Below are positions 53,334-63,086 of a stretch of DNA of 64,000 nucleotides, in pieces. Position numbers and translations under genes: made by a program. The first letter of the stretch is position 1, and the number at the start of each line of letters is the position of its first letter. Source of the stretch: Brevibacillus porteri (lineage in GTDB: Bacteria > Bacillota > Bacilli > Brevibacillales > Brevibacillaceae); the NCBI RefSeq assembly GCF_003013475.1, contig NZ_PXZO01000027.1:82214-146213 (forward strand), given 5' to 3'. Under the pieces are notes generated by a model. The model was not told where the DNA came from and ran no database searches. It saw only the letters and a program-made list of their open reading frames with translations.

Positions 53334-54005
53334 TCAGAAGCCGAGCAATTGCCGAAACGAGCTGGCGTACGACTGACTCACAGGAACTCTCGTCTTTTGC
53401 TTGTCCTTCATCTCCAATAAAAACGTCGAATGAAAATGCGGGTGAATAAAGCCGATCGATTCCATATTGACGAAATACGACCGATGACAGCGCACAAATC
53501 GGTCTTGCGGGAGCATATACTCCAGTTCAGCCATGTTGTATTTGTTCGAATATGATCCACTAGCCGTATGCAAAAGCGTTTTTCCTTCATGAGAGCTGAT
53601 ATAGACGATCTCCGTTAACGGAATAGGCAGCCAGCCGTCCTCCCCTTTTCCGACCAAAAACGATAGACGCGCCTCCGGATTCGTGAGCGGAACGTTTTGA
53701 GGTGGATAGATGGCGGTAATACAGCCCATGATCTGACCATTTCGCACTAATGGAAGCGAGAGTCCGTAGTACGGCACGCCAAAAATACGACTCTCCACCT
53801 GATGCCCTACTTTTCCCATTTCCATGAGTGCTTGATGTGTAGCCGAGCCTATGGGAACGATATCCCCCGGCGTAATTTTCAAGTCAATATTGGAACTCGG
53901 TTGATAGTACAAGTATTGTGAGCCGTCCGAGATCGCAATCGATACCCCGTCTGGCACGACTTCCCCAATCATTTGCAGCACCTCTGGAACCACTCTGTCC
54001 TCCAT
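53334..54005 (-). CDS. PAS-like sensor with LytTR DNA-binding domain
   Basis: 223 residues. The first half (about 5-105) looks like a ligand-sensing PAS-type domain (VVPDGVSIAISDGSQYLYYQPSSN, IGSATHQALMEMGKVGHQVES, GLSLPLVRNGQIMGCITAIY). The second half (about 120-220) is LytTR: IVYISSHEGKTLLHTASGSYSNKYNMAELEYMLPQDRFVRCHRSYFVNME. There is no receiver domain, so it is a one-component regulator. The ATG follows GGAGGAAT. Likely controls the CoA-transferase gene. Confidence 0.82.
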   Translation of the reverse strand: MEDRVVPEVLQMIGEVVPDGVSIAISDGSQYLYYQPSSNIDLKITPGDIVPIGSATHQALMEMGKVGHQVESRIFGVPYYGLSLPLVRNGQIMGCITAIYPPQNVPLTNPEARLSFLVGKGEDGWLPIPLTEIVYISSHEGKTLLHTASGSYSNKYNMAELEYMLPQDRFVRCHRSYFVNMESIGFIHPHFHSTFLLEMKDKQKTRVPVSQSYASSFRQLLGF

Positions 54006-54063
54006 GCTGATTCCTCCTGCTTCTGTTATATCTTCTATTAAAACACATTTACCTGCTGCGGAT

Positions 54064-54087
54064 GTTCAAAAAGCCGGCTTTTTGAAC
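54064..54087. repeat. 24-bp perfect palindrome, solo ends of the kdp fold-back repeat
   Basis: GTTCAAAAAGCC followed by its exact complement. These are the terminal sequences of the 25853-26018 element joined without an interior. It can also fold as a bidirectional terminator-like hairpin between divergent genes. Confidence 0.6.
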
Positions 54088-54216
54088 TAGCATTTGCCAG
54101 CAAATCAATCCTTGTCTTTCCTCTCTATACAAGCGAATCCATCCGATTACAGCCAGGCATTGTGCTATCATGAGATTACAAAACATTCACGATTGTTTGA
54201 GCAAAGGCGGTGCAGC

Positions 54217-56241
54217 ATGGACCACACCATTGTCTTGATTGCAAAAGGAACGGACACTCTCGAATTTTTGTTAAACGAACTACGGGCTTATTTCGAGCCG
54301 TATTGCAAAGTCATCGGCTATGCCAGCCATGAGCACATTCCCGATTTAAGCGGAGTCGATCATGTCTTTATCACAACCAAATCCCCAGAGCTGTACACAG
54401 TTGCCCGTCAAGCTGTTGCTGACTCCGTGCCCATCACGGTTTTAAACCGTTTTTTCGAGTTGCGCAAAATGAAAGCGCTGATGCAGATTCCTCCGGGGAC
54501 GACCGTCCCTGTCATGAACAATTCGCCAGTTTCCGCACAGGAGGTCATCCAAAACTTATTAGAGGCGAACGTCGATCATTTGAATTACGTTCCCTTTCAC
54601 CCGGGCTGTACATTTGATGATCTCGAATTTCAATACGCCATCATCATGAGCTTTCCTGACGTACCTCTTCCACCTCATGTGGAGGTGATCGATCTCGGTT
54701 TTCGCAAAATCAGCATTCATGACCTGATTGATACCGGTCGCAAGGTAGGCGTGCCCAGTGAATGGGAGCGCGAGTACTTGTCTGCCTTCATCGTAGAAAT
54801 GTCTGAACTCGCGAAAATGCTCGGCACCTCCTACGCAGAAGTACAGAAGCTCAACAGCCAGCTGCAATCTACCTTTCAGGCAGTCAAAGATCCCGTGATC
54901 GCTTGCAACGAACAAGGTTTGATCACGTTTATTAACGACGTCGCCGTTGAGTTGTTTTGTCCACATGCATCCTCTATTGTTGGACAACCGTACACGGTGT
55001 TGAAGGAGCACAGCTTGCTACAGCCCTTTTTTGAGCAGGAAGATCAGGAGGACGCCCTCGTAACCATTGAACACAAACAATTTATTGTCAGCAGTCAAAG
55101 CATCCGCCGCAGGCATGAGCATTTAGGCTTCGTTTGTACGCTAAAAGACGTGACCGAAATCCAACGCTTGCGAACCACGCTTACGTTGCGCGGTCATACA
55201 GCGACCTACTCCTTTTCCGATATCAAAGGACAAAGCCAACCGCTGCTCCAAGTCATCGAGCTCGGCAAAAAGATGGCAAAAAACAATCAAACGATCCTGC
55301 TAACAGGCGAAAACGGGACGGGAAAAGAGCTGTTCGCCCATGCCATTCATCAGCACTCCCTCCGCAAAAACGGCCCCTTTGTCGCAATCAATTGTGCCTC
55401 CTTGCCGGAAAATCTGCTGGAGAGCGAGCTGTTCGGCTACGAAGACGGTGCCTTTACAGGAGCACGAAAAGGCGGAAAGCCCGGCCTGTTTGAGCAAGCG
55501 GACGGTGGGACGATTTTTCTCGATGAGGTGGGGGACATCTCTGGGGCCATTCAGGTCAAGCTACTTCGCGTGCTGCAAGAAAAGCAGGTCATCCGTGTAG
55601 GCGGCACGGGAATTCTTTCTGTGGATTGCCGCATCATCGCTGCTACCAATCGTGATTTGGAAGACGCTGTTTCCCAGGGAAGCTTTCGCGAGGATTTGTT
55701 CTATCGTTTGGCTGTCCTGCCGATCCAGATTCCCGCTTTGCGCGAGCGAATCAGCGATATTCCCCTTCTCATCGATGAGCATCTGGAGCAGCAAGGCATT
55801 CGTAAAACATGGTCGCCAGAAGTAATGGAGCTATTCTATCGCCATGACTGGCGGGGGAACATTCGCGAACTGAAAAATGTCGTCGACTATGCCATTACGG
55901 TAAGCGAGCATCCTGTCATCGGCATTCAGGACCTCCCTAAACGATTGACGGATAGCCTATTTCAAAAGCAGCAGACGGCTTCTATCCCTAAATTGGACGA
56001 CAACCGCGACTTGGATATTTTGTATTGCTTGCATCATTATTACGTATCCAACAAACCAGTCGGGCGTTATCAATTGGCGCACTCCCCTGAGCTACAATCC
56101 GTAGGCTGGACAGAGAGCGCACTGCGTCACAAGTTGAAACTGCTGGAGCAGCAAGGTTTGGTACGTTCAGGAACAACCCGACAAGGAACCTCCATCACCC
56201 CCGCGGGTATCGAATTGTTGCGAAAACACGGGCGGATTTAG
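54217..56241 (+). CDS. Sigma-54-dependent transcriptional activator
   Basis: 674 residues. N-terminal unknown sensor domain (about 1-205), PAS domain (about 212-320), AAA+ domain (about 335-575) with Walker A GENGTGKE at 364-371 and GAFTGA at 411-416, then a C-terminal region of about 70 residues. That region looks like a winged helix ([24 protein letters not shown]) rather than the usual Fis-type HTH. I chose the ATG at 54217 behind AAAGGCGGTG. A -24/-12 promoter and inverted repeat lie directly downstream, so it activates the 56421-60234 operon. Confidence 0.92.
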   Translation: MDHTIVLIAKGTDTLEFLLNELRAYFEPYCKVIGYASHEHIPDLSGVDHVFITTKSPELYTVARQAVADSVPITVLNRFFELRKMKALMQIPPGTTVPVMNNSPVSAQEVIQNLLEANVDHLNYVPFHPGCTFDDLEFQYAIIMSFPDVPLPPHVEVIDLGFRKISIHDLIDTGRKVGVPSEWEREYLSAFIVEMSELAKMLGTSYAEVQKLNSQLQSTFQAVKDPVIACNEQGLITFINDVAVELFCPHASSIVGQPYTVLKEHSLLQPFFEQEDQEDALVTIEHKQFIVSSQSIRRRHEHLGFVCTLKDVTEIQRLRTTLTLRGHTATYSFSDIKGQSQPLLQVIELGKKMAKNNQTILLTGENGTGKELFAHAIHQHSLRKNGPFVAINCASLPENLLESELFGYEDGAFTGARKGGKPGLFEQADGGTIFLDEVGDISGAIQVKLLRVLQEKQVIRVGGTGILSVDCRIIAATNRDLEDAVSQGSFREDLFYRLAVLPIQIPALRERISDIPLLIDEHLEQQGIRKTWSPEVMELFYRHDWRGNIRELKNVVDYAITVSEHPVIGIQDLPKRLTDSLFQKQQTASIPKLDDNRDLDILYCLHHYYVSNKPVGRYQLAHSPELQSVGWTESALRHKLKLLEQQGLVRSGTTRQGTSITPAGIELLRKHGRI

Positions 56242-56266
56242 CTTCCGCCCAATGAATAATAGGATG

Positions 56267-56290
56267 TATTAGGCTGAATAAAACCTAATA
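56267..56290 (+). promoter_or_regulatory. Candidate upstream activating sequence
   Basis: TATTAGG-N10-CCTAATA inverted repeat, about 85-105 bp before the -24/-12 promoter, at the distance used by sigma-54 activators. Confidence 0.55.
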
Positions 56291-56372
56291 AACATTCCTA
56301 AAGCGCATTGTTTTCCCTTCCCTTGCCTATGAAAATCCACTGAAAACGCTTATATTCGGGAAATTTCGACAC

Positions 56373-56389
56373 TTGGCACGACCCTTGCT
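56373..56389 (+). promoter_or_regulatory. Sigma-54 (-24/-12) promoter
   Basis: TTGGCACGACCCTTGCT. GG (56375-56376) and GC (56387-56388) are 12 bp apart as required, and the match to TGGCAC-N5-TTGC is exact. Confidence 0.88.
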
Positions 56390-56420
56390 TGTCATAAGCA
56401 AAAAAAAGCGAGGTGACCTC

Positions 56421-57830
56421 ATGTCTACACATCCATTGAAACCTGCAAAGAAACGTTTTTCTGTGCCGCATACGTATGCCATCCTCTTTATCATTATCAT
56501 TTTGGCAGCCCTAGCTTCCTACGTACTCCCGGCTGGTGAGTTCGAACGCGTCAAAGACGTTGCCTCAGGCAAAACCGTCGTCGTCAACGGCAGCTACCAT
56601 CCTGTAGAAAGTAATCCGGTCTCGTTCTTTGACATGTTCAAAGCGATTCCAGAAGGGATGCAAAAAGGCGCGCAAATCATTTTCTACATCTTTATTGTAA
56701 GCGGTGTATTCGGAATCATCCGCCAGACGGGTGCGATTGAAGCCGGGATCAATAAAGGTGTCCGACACTTGGAGGGTCGGGAAAAGTTGCTCATTCCTGC
56801 TTCCATGTTCCTCTTCTCCATCGGTGGCTTCACCATGGGAATGGCAGAAGAAAGCATCATCTTCGTTCCAATCGGTATCGCGCTGGCTCGTGCAATGGGC
56901 TTCGATGCCGTAACAGGTACGGCCATGATCACCATGGGGGCTGCTGCCGGCTTCATGGGCGGGATGATCAATCCATTTACGGTTGGGGTGGCACAGTCGC
57001 TCGCACAATTGCCGCTCTTCTCTGGTCTTACCTTCCGTGCTGTTGTGTATGTCTTCGTTCTCGCTTTTGCTATCTGGTACGTCATGCGCTATGCGTATCG
57101 TGTCAAAGCAGACCCAACCAAAAGTGTGCTTTATGGCGTAGAAAATCACGCCAGTCAAGAACAGACAACCGTAGACATCCCCGATCTGAATGCACGCCAC
57201 AAGCTCGTGTTCCTGGTAATGGTCTGTGGTCTCGCCTTCAACGTATACGGTGTATTCAAGTACGAATGGTTCCTGACAGAGCTTACCGCTTCCTTCCTGA
57301 TCATGGGCCTGGTTGCTGGTCTCGTCGGAGGTTTGTCAGTCAATACGCTGTTTGATTCCTTCGTCGCTGGTGCGCGAGCTGTTACGTTTGGCGCGCTGAT
57401 CGTCGGTTTTGCCCGCGCGATCACGGTCGTCTTGGAAGACGGAAAAATTATCGATACGATGATTAACAGTCTGACTTCGGCGATTGGTCATTTGCCAGAT
57501 GCCGTAAACGTGCTGGCTATGTTTGTAATTCAAGCCTTTCTCAATCTCTTTATCTCTTCTGGTAGTGGACAGGCAGCGACAACCATGCCGATCATGGTGC
57601 CGATTGCGGATCTGCTCGGCATCCAACGTCAGATAGCGGTTCTTGCCTTCCAATATGGTGATGCGGTAACCAACTCCATTATCCCGACTTCTTCTGCGTT
57701 GATGGGCTATCTGGCAGTTGCAGGCATTCCGTATGAGAAATGGGTCAAATTCATTTGGAAGCTTCTTCTCGGCTGGGCAGTGATCGCCTCGATCGCGCTC
57801 ATAGTAGCAGTGACAATCGGCGTTTCGTAA
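56421..57830 (+). CDS. YfcC-family (DcuC-like) membrane carrier
   Basis: 469 residues, about 12 membrane helices. It starts with a basic tail, then FSVPHTYAILFIIIILAALASYVLPAGEFER, a YfcC-family hallmark. FSIGGFTMGMAEESIIFVPIGIALARAMGFD and SSGSGQAATTMPIMVPIADLLGI are also conserved-looking. The family is predicted to carry amino acids, peptides or dicarboxylates. I chose the ATG at 56421 behind GAGGTGA. First gene of the sigma-54 operon; the two metabolic enzymes after it suggest an N-acyl or D-amino acid as substrate. Confidence 0.85.
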   Translation: MSTHPLKPAKKRFSVPHTYAILFIIIILAALASYVLPAGEFERVKDVASGKTVVVNGSYHPVESNPVSFFDMFKAIPEGMQKGAQIIFYIFIVSGVFGIIRQTGAIEAGINKGVRHLEGREKLLIPASMFLFSIGGFTMGMAEESIIFVPIGIALARAMGFDAVTGTAMITMGAAAGFMGGMINPFTVGVAQSLAQLPLFSGLTFRAVVYVFVLAFAIWYVMRYAYRVKADPTKSVLYGVENHASQEQTTVDIPDLNARHKLVFLVMVCGLAFNVYGVFKYEWFLTELTASFLIMGLVAGLVGGLSVNTLFDSFVAGARAVTFGALIVGFARAITVVLEDGKIIDTMINSLTSAIGHLPDAVNVLAMFVIQAFLNLFISSGSGQAATTMPIMVPIADLLGIQRQIAVLAFQYGDAVTNSIIPTSSALMGYLAVAGIPYEKWVKFIWKLLLGWAVIASIALIVAVTIGVS

Positions 57831-57925
57831 CCAATGAGCTTTTCACAAAACTGGCTGCGTCAAGTGGATTGGCGTAGCCTTCGCTTCACTTATCGACTAC
57901 TCATGAACAAACCGATGGAGGAACC

Positions 57926-59065
57926 ATGCGCACAACGATCAAACAATTGCAGCCCGCCATTTTTTCTCTATACGAGCATTTACACCAGCATCCAGAGATA
58001 AGCTGGGAGGAAGTACAGACCACTTCGTTTATCGCTGACTTCTTGAAAAAACACCATTGCCGCGTCACTACCTTTGACGACGTGACGGGTGTTGTTGGCG
58101 AATGGGGCGATCTGACGCCGGGAAAATTCACTGTAGGCGTACGAGCAGACATGGACGCACTCTGGCAAGAAGTAAACGGCGTCTTTACCGCGAACCATTC
58201 CTGCGGACACGATGCGCACATGACCATGGCATTAGGCGTCCTCATGGTATTGCAAGCAATGGACGTCCAACTCCCTGGGCGCCTGAAGCTCATTTTCCAA
58301 CCAGCAGAAGAAAGCGGAAATGGCGCACTTGTGATGGTGAACAAGCAAGTAGTGGACGATATTGATTTTCTGTACGGTGTCCACCTTCGTCCCATTCAGG
58401 AAATCCCGCGCGGCACAGCTGCTTCTGCCATCTTGCACGGGGCGGCTGGCACGATATTCGGGCAAATCAAGGGTGCCGATGCTCATGGCGCACGACCTCA
58501 TCTCGGAGTCAACGCTATCGAGGTAGCCGCAGCGATTGTTGAGCAGTTAAAAGGCATTCACCTCGATCCGCTCGTCCCTTATTCCGTCAAAATGACTCAA
58601 CTCGCAGCCGGCAGCAAAAGCAGCAATATCATTCCAGGCTCGGCGCAGTTCCACTTGGACCTGCGGGCACAGACGAATGAAGTCATTCACGCCCTATTTG
58701 CCCGTGTCGAGCACATTTTGCAACACGTTTCCCGCCTCTATGAAGTTGAGCTGTCTTACGAAATCACCGAACGCGTCTATGCAGCGGAAGTGAACGAAGA
58801 AGCGAGACTGATCATGGCGGATGCCATTACCGAAACCTTGGGGGCAGAGAAGCTCGAACCGCCGATTCAGACACCAGGCGCGGAAGACTTCCACTACTAC
58901 ACGAAAGAACGTCCACAGCTTCGGGCGACCATGCTTGGATTGGGCTGTGGCCTGACACCAGGACTTCATCATCCGCAGATGACTTTTGAAAAAGAAGCAC
59001 TGCTAGACGGCATCGAGATTTTGGCAAGAACGGTACTGAATACGTTTGAGCGACAATCTATATGA
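57926..59065 (+). CDS. M20-family amidohydrolase (N-acyl amino acid hydrolase type)
   Basis: 379 residues. Metal ligands appear in ANHSCGHDAHM (Cys, His, Asp, His), the general base in QPAEESGNGA, and further His in GADAHGARPH and PGLHHPQ. The M20D group removes acyl groups from amino acids. The ATG follows GGAGGAACC. With the racemase downstream it could release L-amino acids from N-succinyl derivatives. Confidence 0.88.
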   Translation: MRTTIKQLQPAIFSLYEHLHQHPEISWEEVQTTSFIADFLKKHHCRVTTFDDVTGVVGEWGDLTPGKFTVGVRADMDALWQEVNGVFTANHSCGHDAHMTMALGVLMVLQAMDVQLPGRLKLIFQPAEESGNGALVMVNKQVVDDIDFLYGVHLRPIQEIPRGTAASAILHGAAGTIFGQIKGADAHGARPHLGVNAIEVAAAIVEQLKGIHLDPLVPYSVKMTQLAAGSKSSNIIPGSAQFHLDLRAQTNEVIHALFARVEHILQHVSRLYEVELSYEITERVYAAEVNEEARLIMADAITETLGAEKLEPPIQTPGAEDFHYYTKERPQLRATMLGLGCGLTPGLHHPQMTFEKEALLDGIEILARTVLNTFERQSI

Positions 59066-59085
59066 ATGGTTAAGGAGAGATGAAC

Positions 59086-60234
59086 ATGAAAATCGAACGC
59101 GTGGACCTGCAACGAATCAAAATTCCGTTGAATTCCCCTTTTGAAACGAGTATGGGAGTCGAAACCCACAAGGAATGCATTCTAGTGCGTGCATACAGCG
59201 GTGCCCATGTCGGATTCGGCGAAAGCGTCGCGATGGACGTCCCTGTCTACAACGAGGAAGATGTCGATACGGTCTGGTACATGCTCGAAAAGTATTTGAT
59301 CCCGCAGCTATTTTCACGGGAGATCGAGCATCCTGATGACGTATCCCGCCTCTTCTCCTGGATGCGCCGTAACCACATGGCCAAGGCCGCTTTGGAAGGT
59401 GCCGTCTGGGATTTGTACGCCAAAATGAACGGCCTCTCCCTCTCCCAAGCATTGGGCGGAACTCGTACGACGATTGACGTCGGTGTGAGTATCGGAATCG
59501 AGCCGACCATCGAAAAACTGCTGCAACGCGTAGAAGGCTTCATCCGTGACGGCTACAAAAAGATCAAAGTGAAAATCAAACCGGGCTTTGATGTCGAGCC
59601 AATGCGTGCAATCCGCAACACATTTGGACCAGATGTTCCACTGATGGCGGACGCAAACTCTGCATATACGCTGGCAGACATGGAGATGCTGAAGGCTTTG
59701 GATGGCTTCGGTTTGATCATGATTGAACAGCCATTGGCTCATGACGACATCATTGACCATGCGACCTTGCAAAGGGAACTAAAAACGCCGATCTGCCTCG
59801 ACGAAAGTATCCATACAGTGGAAGATGCCCGCAAAGCACTCGAGCTCGGCAGTTGCCGAATTATCAACATCAAGATCGGTCGCGTAGGCGGTCTTACCGA
59901 TGCCAAAAAGATCCATGACCTGTGTGAGACACGCGGCGTACCAGTATGGTGCGGAGGAATGTTGGAGGCAGGGATTGGCCGCGCCCATAACATCGCGATG
60001 GCTTCGCTTAGCAACTTCACGATTGCTGGCGACACATCCCCTTCCCATCGCTACTTTGCTGAAGATATCGTGACACCTGTCATCGATTTTGCAGCACCTG
60101 GTATGCTGGCTGTACCGACAACTCCAGGAATCGGTTTCGACATCAATGAGTCTTCCATTCGCAATGCCCTGATCGAGCATAAAAGCTACTATGCAAATCG
60201 GGAGTCTACTACGACTGTCATTCCTACCTGGTAG
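59086..60234 (+). CDS. N-succinylamino acid racemase / o-succinylbenzoate synthase family
   Basis: 382 residues, enolase superfamily. With the ATG at 59086 the active-site residues fall at Lys163 (KVKIKP), Asp189 (MADANSAY), Glu214 (IEQPL), Asp239 (LDESI) and Lys263 (NIKIGRVGG), the same numbers as in the Amycolatopsis enzyme. OSBS and racemase activities cannot be separated by sequence, but no men genes are near and an M20 hydrolase is adjacent. This favours N-succinylamino acid racemase. A second ATG at 59080 lies too close to AAGGAG. Confidence 0.88.
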   Translation: MKIERVDLQRIKIPLNSPFETSMGVETHKECILVRAYSGAHVGFGESVAMDVPVYNEEDVDTVWYMLEKYLIPQLFSREIEHPDDVSRLFSWMRRNHMAKAALEGAVWDLYAKMNGLSLSQALGGTRTTIDVGVSIGIEPTIEKLLQRVEGFIRDGYKKIKVKIKPGFDVEPMRAIRNTFGPDVPLMADANSAYTLADMEMLKALDGFGLIMIEQPLAHDDIIDHATLQRELKTPICLDESIHTVEDARKALELGSCRIINIKIGRVGGLTDAKKIHDLCETRGVPVWCGGMLEAGIGRAHNIAMASLSNFTIAGDTSPSHRYFAEDIVTPVIDFAAPGMLAVPTTPGIGFDINESSIRNALIEHKSYYANRESTTTVIPTW

Positions 60235-60251
60235 ACGACTCATTCGAGATG

Positions 60252-60292
60252 AAAAAGAACAGAGAGTGCCTATTGGCCTCCCTGTTCTTTTT
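60252..60292. terminator. Bidirectional terminator
   Basis: Stem AAAAAGAACAG.../...CTGTTCTTTTT with an inner GGC pairing, between converging genes. Confidence 0.8.
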
Positions 60293-60307
60293 ATTTAGGT
60301 GATTGTA

Positions 60308-61216
60308 TTAATCCGTAATCGTCAAAAGCTTGCACAAATTTCGTTCGGCAAGAGCTCTCTTCTCTGGCGGAAACCGCTTTAGCAGATCCAACGCAGCATA
60401 CGGAAGCTTCAATGCATGAGGATCGCTGTATAGTCTATCCCAGTATAGCGGTGAAAAAATTTCCTCGAACGCTGGCTCCTTCACCTCTTCCTCCAAAACA
60501 AACGGAGGAACATGGCGATTCAAATAGATTTGAAGACGATGGTTTACGATACCAGGCTTCACAATATCCTCATAACCGAATCGCTCCAGATCTGTTAACG
60601 CATGAGCATGTGTGATGTTATGGACGACCTCACTCGCCAAATGATAGCGTACCCCGTTAATATCACGCGGCGGTATAACCAAATGTAGTTCGTCAAACGC
60701 CCGCTCTGCCATCTCTGCCGTTGTATGGTAAGGCGCAACTTCGTCTCTGACATCATCAATCGTCATGCCATGGTAATTCTCGATGCCCCAATAACGGTCT
60801 ATCCTGTCTGCTGTCGTCGCTTGGAGAATCTTGACCAGGCCGTTCACCACAGTCGGAGTGATCATATCAGGGCGTTCGCGCAATGCTTTTAATGCCAACA
60901 CACCTAGTGCTAGTCCATGACCTGAGGTCCGCAGCTGCTTCACATTTTGCTGGAGGCCATCGATGACGTGCTGTAACAAGGAGGGATCAGCTTGCTCGTC
61001 TTGATCTAGTGGAACAAACCATTCAGGTTTTTGCTTGCGGAAGGACTCGCATGTCCGCTCAATGCCCTCTTTTACATGTTCAGGGAGATCGTGCTCACGA
61101 TCCATGAAGTACCCTGCCAATAAGGCTGCCCCATAATGACCATCGAACCATCCCGCTACAGCTGCACGTGCCATTCCCGTAATGCCAAGCTCCAAGTAAG
61201 AATCAAGTAAACGCAT
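60308..61216 (-). CDS. Conserved-looking protein of unknown function
   Basis: Not recognised. 302 residues, soluble, mostly helical, rich in His (GHYGAALLAGYFM, SGHGLALGVLALKAL, YHLASEVVHNITHAHAL). The His spacing suggests a metal or cofactor site in a helical bundle, but no family signature was certain. I chose the ATG at 61216 behind AAAGGAGG; the frame opens at 61237. Monocistronic between two terminators. Confidence 0.6.
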   Translation of the reverse strand: MRLLDSYLELGITGMARAAVAGWFDGHYGAALLAGYFMDREHDLPEHVKEGIERTCESFRKQKPEWFVPLDQDEQADPSLLQHVIDGLQQNVKQLRTSGHGLALGVLALKALRERPDMITPTVVNGLVKILQATTADRIDRYWGIENYHGMTIDDVRDEVAPYHTTAEMAERAFDELHLVIPPRDINGVRYHLASEVVHNITHAHALTDLERFGYEDIVKPGIVNHRLQIYLNRHVPPFVLEEEVKEPAFEEIFSPLYWDRLYSDPHALKLPYAALDLLKRFPPEKRALAERNLCKLLTITD

Positions 61217-61309
61217 ATAACTTCCTCCTTTTTCCATTTATGTATCCATCATATACTATACATTTTTGTTTGTAAAGTATTGTATTTTAGTTTTTCGCTC
61301 ATATAAAAA

Positions 61310-61329
61310 GGCCCCGTATATCCGGAGCC
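61310..61329 (-). terminator. Terminator after the HesB-like gene
   Basis: Minus-strand GGCTCCG-gatata-CGGGGCC (one G-U pair) then TTTTT. Confidence 0.75.
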
Positions 61330-61358
61330 CTTCATCTACTAGCTATCCTTTTCCTTGC

Positions 61359-61646
61359 TTAATCCAGCTTAAATTCTACTTCGTCTGTCTCTGGCCGATA
61401 ATCGACAATCAGCCCTCTTCCATTCATATACCACAGTTCATCTTTTTCCATATAAAATGTGATGCCATCCTCTACTGTCGAAATGCCGATTTCATTCGGC
61501 AACTCTTTGGCAATCCCCATCGAGAATGAATCCTGAACCGTACTAACGCCTCCATACCGGACAAAAAAACGAATGCTGTCTCCTTCTTTGCATCCCCATT
61601 CTTCCCGAAACCATGCTACCGCTGCTTTAGTGATCGTCATGTTCAT
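61359..61646 (-). CDS. yneR: HesB/YneR-family protein
   Basis: 95 residues of the HesB-like fold: ITKAAVAWFREEWGCKEGDSIRFFVRYGGVSTVQDSFSMGI and LWYMNGRGLIVDYRPETDEVEFKL. The C-terminal Cys pair used by IscA/SufA scaffolds is absent, as usual in the YneR branch, so a scaffold role is doubtful. Start ATG with AGGAG about 10 bases upstream; a second in-frame ATG lies at 61640. Confidence 0.83.
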   Translation of the reverse strand: MNMTITKAAVAWFREEWGCKEGDSIRFFVRYGGVSTVQDSFSMGIAKELPNEIGISTVEDGITFYMEKDELWYMNGRGLIVDYRPETDEVEFKLD

Positions 61647-61747
61647 TAGTACGCCACTCCTCTCTTCCCTACCTCTAGTTTACCTCAATTTAGAGATATT
61701 TGAAACATAAATGTATGTTAAATGGAATTGCTCCACTATTTGAAAAA

Positions 61748-61780
61748 AGAACCGATTCCCTTCGCCGGGAAAACGGTTCT
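61748..61780 (-). terminator. Terminator of the two-component operon
   Basis: Minus-strand AGAACCG-tTTTCCC...GGGAAt-CGGTTCT, then TTTTTT. Confidence 0.85.
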
Positions 61781-61790
61781 ATCCATCTGT

Positions 61791-63086
61791 TTAAGGCTTT
61801 ATTGGAAGTGTAACCAAAAAACTCGTTCCGATACCTACCTCACTGCTGACCTGAATCTTTCCGTGGTGCGCATCCACGATCCATTTGGCAATGGATAGTC
61901 CCAAGCCTGTTCCTTCTGTCGCTCGAGAGCGCATTTTATCCACCCGATAGAAGCGATCAAACAAATACGGAATATCCTCTTTGGCGATCCCGATCCCACT
62001 GTCTTTTACGAGAATCGAAGCGCGACCGCCTTCCTTTTTGCAAGAGACATAAATCCGGCCGTCTTCGTTCGTGTACTTCAAGGCATTGTCCAGCAAGATG
62101 ACCATGAGCTGATGAAGACGCTCTTGGTCCCCCACCATCTCAATGGGTTGCTGAATGTCTGTTTCGAGACGAATTTCCCGTGCGATGGCAAGTTGCGCAA
62201 AAACCTGGGTGCATTTCATCGCGACTTCGTCTAAGCGCAGCGACTGATTCATGATCTGCAACTCGTTAGAATCACTGCGAGCTAGTGTAAGCAAATCAGA
62301 GACGAGCTTGCTCAAGCGCTTGGCCTCTTGCATCCCTATCATGATTTTTTCGCTTTCCTGCTCGATCGTATGATCCGGATGTCTGAAAAGCCTCTCCAGA
62401 TTAACCATGATGGCCGTGAGCGGCGTCCTCAGCTCATGAGAAGCATCGGCAATAAACTGCTGTTGTTTTTCCCACGAAACTTGGATCGGGATGAGTGCCC
62501 TTCTCGCCAAAAACCACCCAGCCACGATCGCAATGACAATACTGATAATGTCGCCGATGATGACAACGTACAACAAGCTGTCCAACATGTTTTGCTCAGG
62601 TGCCAGATTGTAAATCAGTTGAAACTGGTACGCGGTCTGTATCCGATTGCCTACAACGACCTTTTTCGGAACGGTAACTGTCTGCACGCGATAGACTTGT
62701 CCATTCACAGTTTTCGTTTCGATCCCGTCTGCTTTTCCGTTATGCTGGAATTCTGCGTATTCCTCTGGCTCCAGCCTGTCACCAAATGCGGTCCCAATGA
62801 CACGACCAAAGCTATCCCAGACGAGTAAAACATACCGGCGATCCAGATCATTAAACTTTTTCCTCTCCTGACGGTTGAATGGGAAAGGGTCGTCTTCAAT
62901 CCGATGGAGACGAGGCAAAGAATCAACTGCCAGCCTTTGACTAACTTTGGTCATTTCTCGGTCCACCTGCGAATAGAGACGATACTTCATCGTGTAGTAG
63001 ACTGCACTCCCCAGCCCGTTCAACAAGAGCAGCACCACTACTACGTTCAACGTTACGAGCCGAATCCTCGTTTTTCGAAACATCAT
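61791..63086 (-). CDS. Membrane sensor histidine kinase (EnvZ/CusS type)
   Basis: 431 residues. Two membrane helices (about 9-30 and 172-194) enclose an external sensor of about 140 residues. HisKA has His217 in FIADASHELRTPLTAIMVNLERL; the HATPase shows LLDNALKYTNED, VKDSGIGIAKEDIPYLFDRFYR and GTGLGLSIAKWIVDAHHG. A HAMP region is not obvious. The start overlaps the regulator stop (ATGATG). Confidence 0.92.
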   Translation of the reverse strand: MMFRKTRIRLVTLNVVVVLLLLNGLGSAVYYTMKYRLYSQVDREMTKVSQRLAVDSLPRLHRIEDDPFPFNRQERKKFNDLDRRYVLLVWDSFGRVIGTAFGDRLEPEEYAEFQHNGKADGIETKTVNGQVYRVQTVTVPKKVVVGNRIQTAYQFQLIYNLAPEQNMLDSLLYVVIIGDIISIVIAIVAGWFLARRALIPIQVSWEKQQQFIADASHELRTPLTAIMVNLERLFRHPDHTIEQESEKIMIGMQEAKRLSKLVSDLLTLARSDSNELQIMNQSLRLDEVAMKCTQVFAQLAIAREIRLETDIQQPIEMVGDQERLHQLMVILLDNALKYTNEDGRIYVSCKKEGGRASILVKDSGIGIAKEDIPYLFDRFYRVDKMRSRATEGTGLGLSIAKWIVDAHHGKIQVSSEVGIGTSFLVTLPIKP

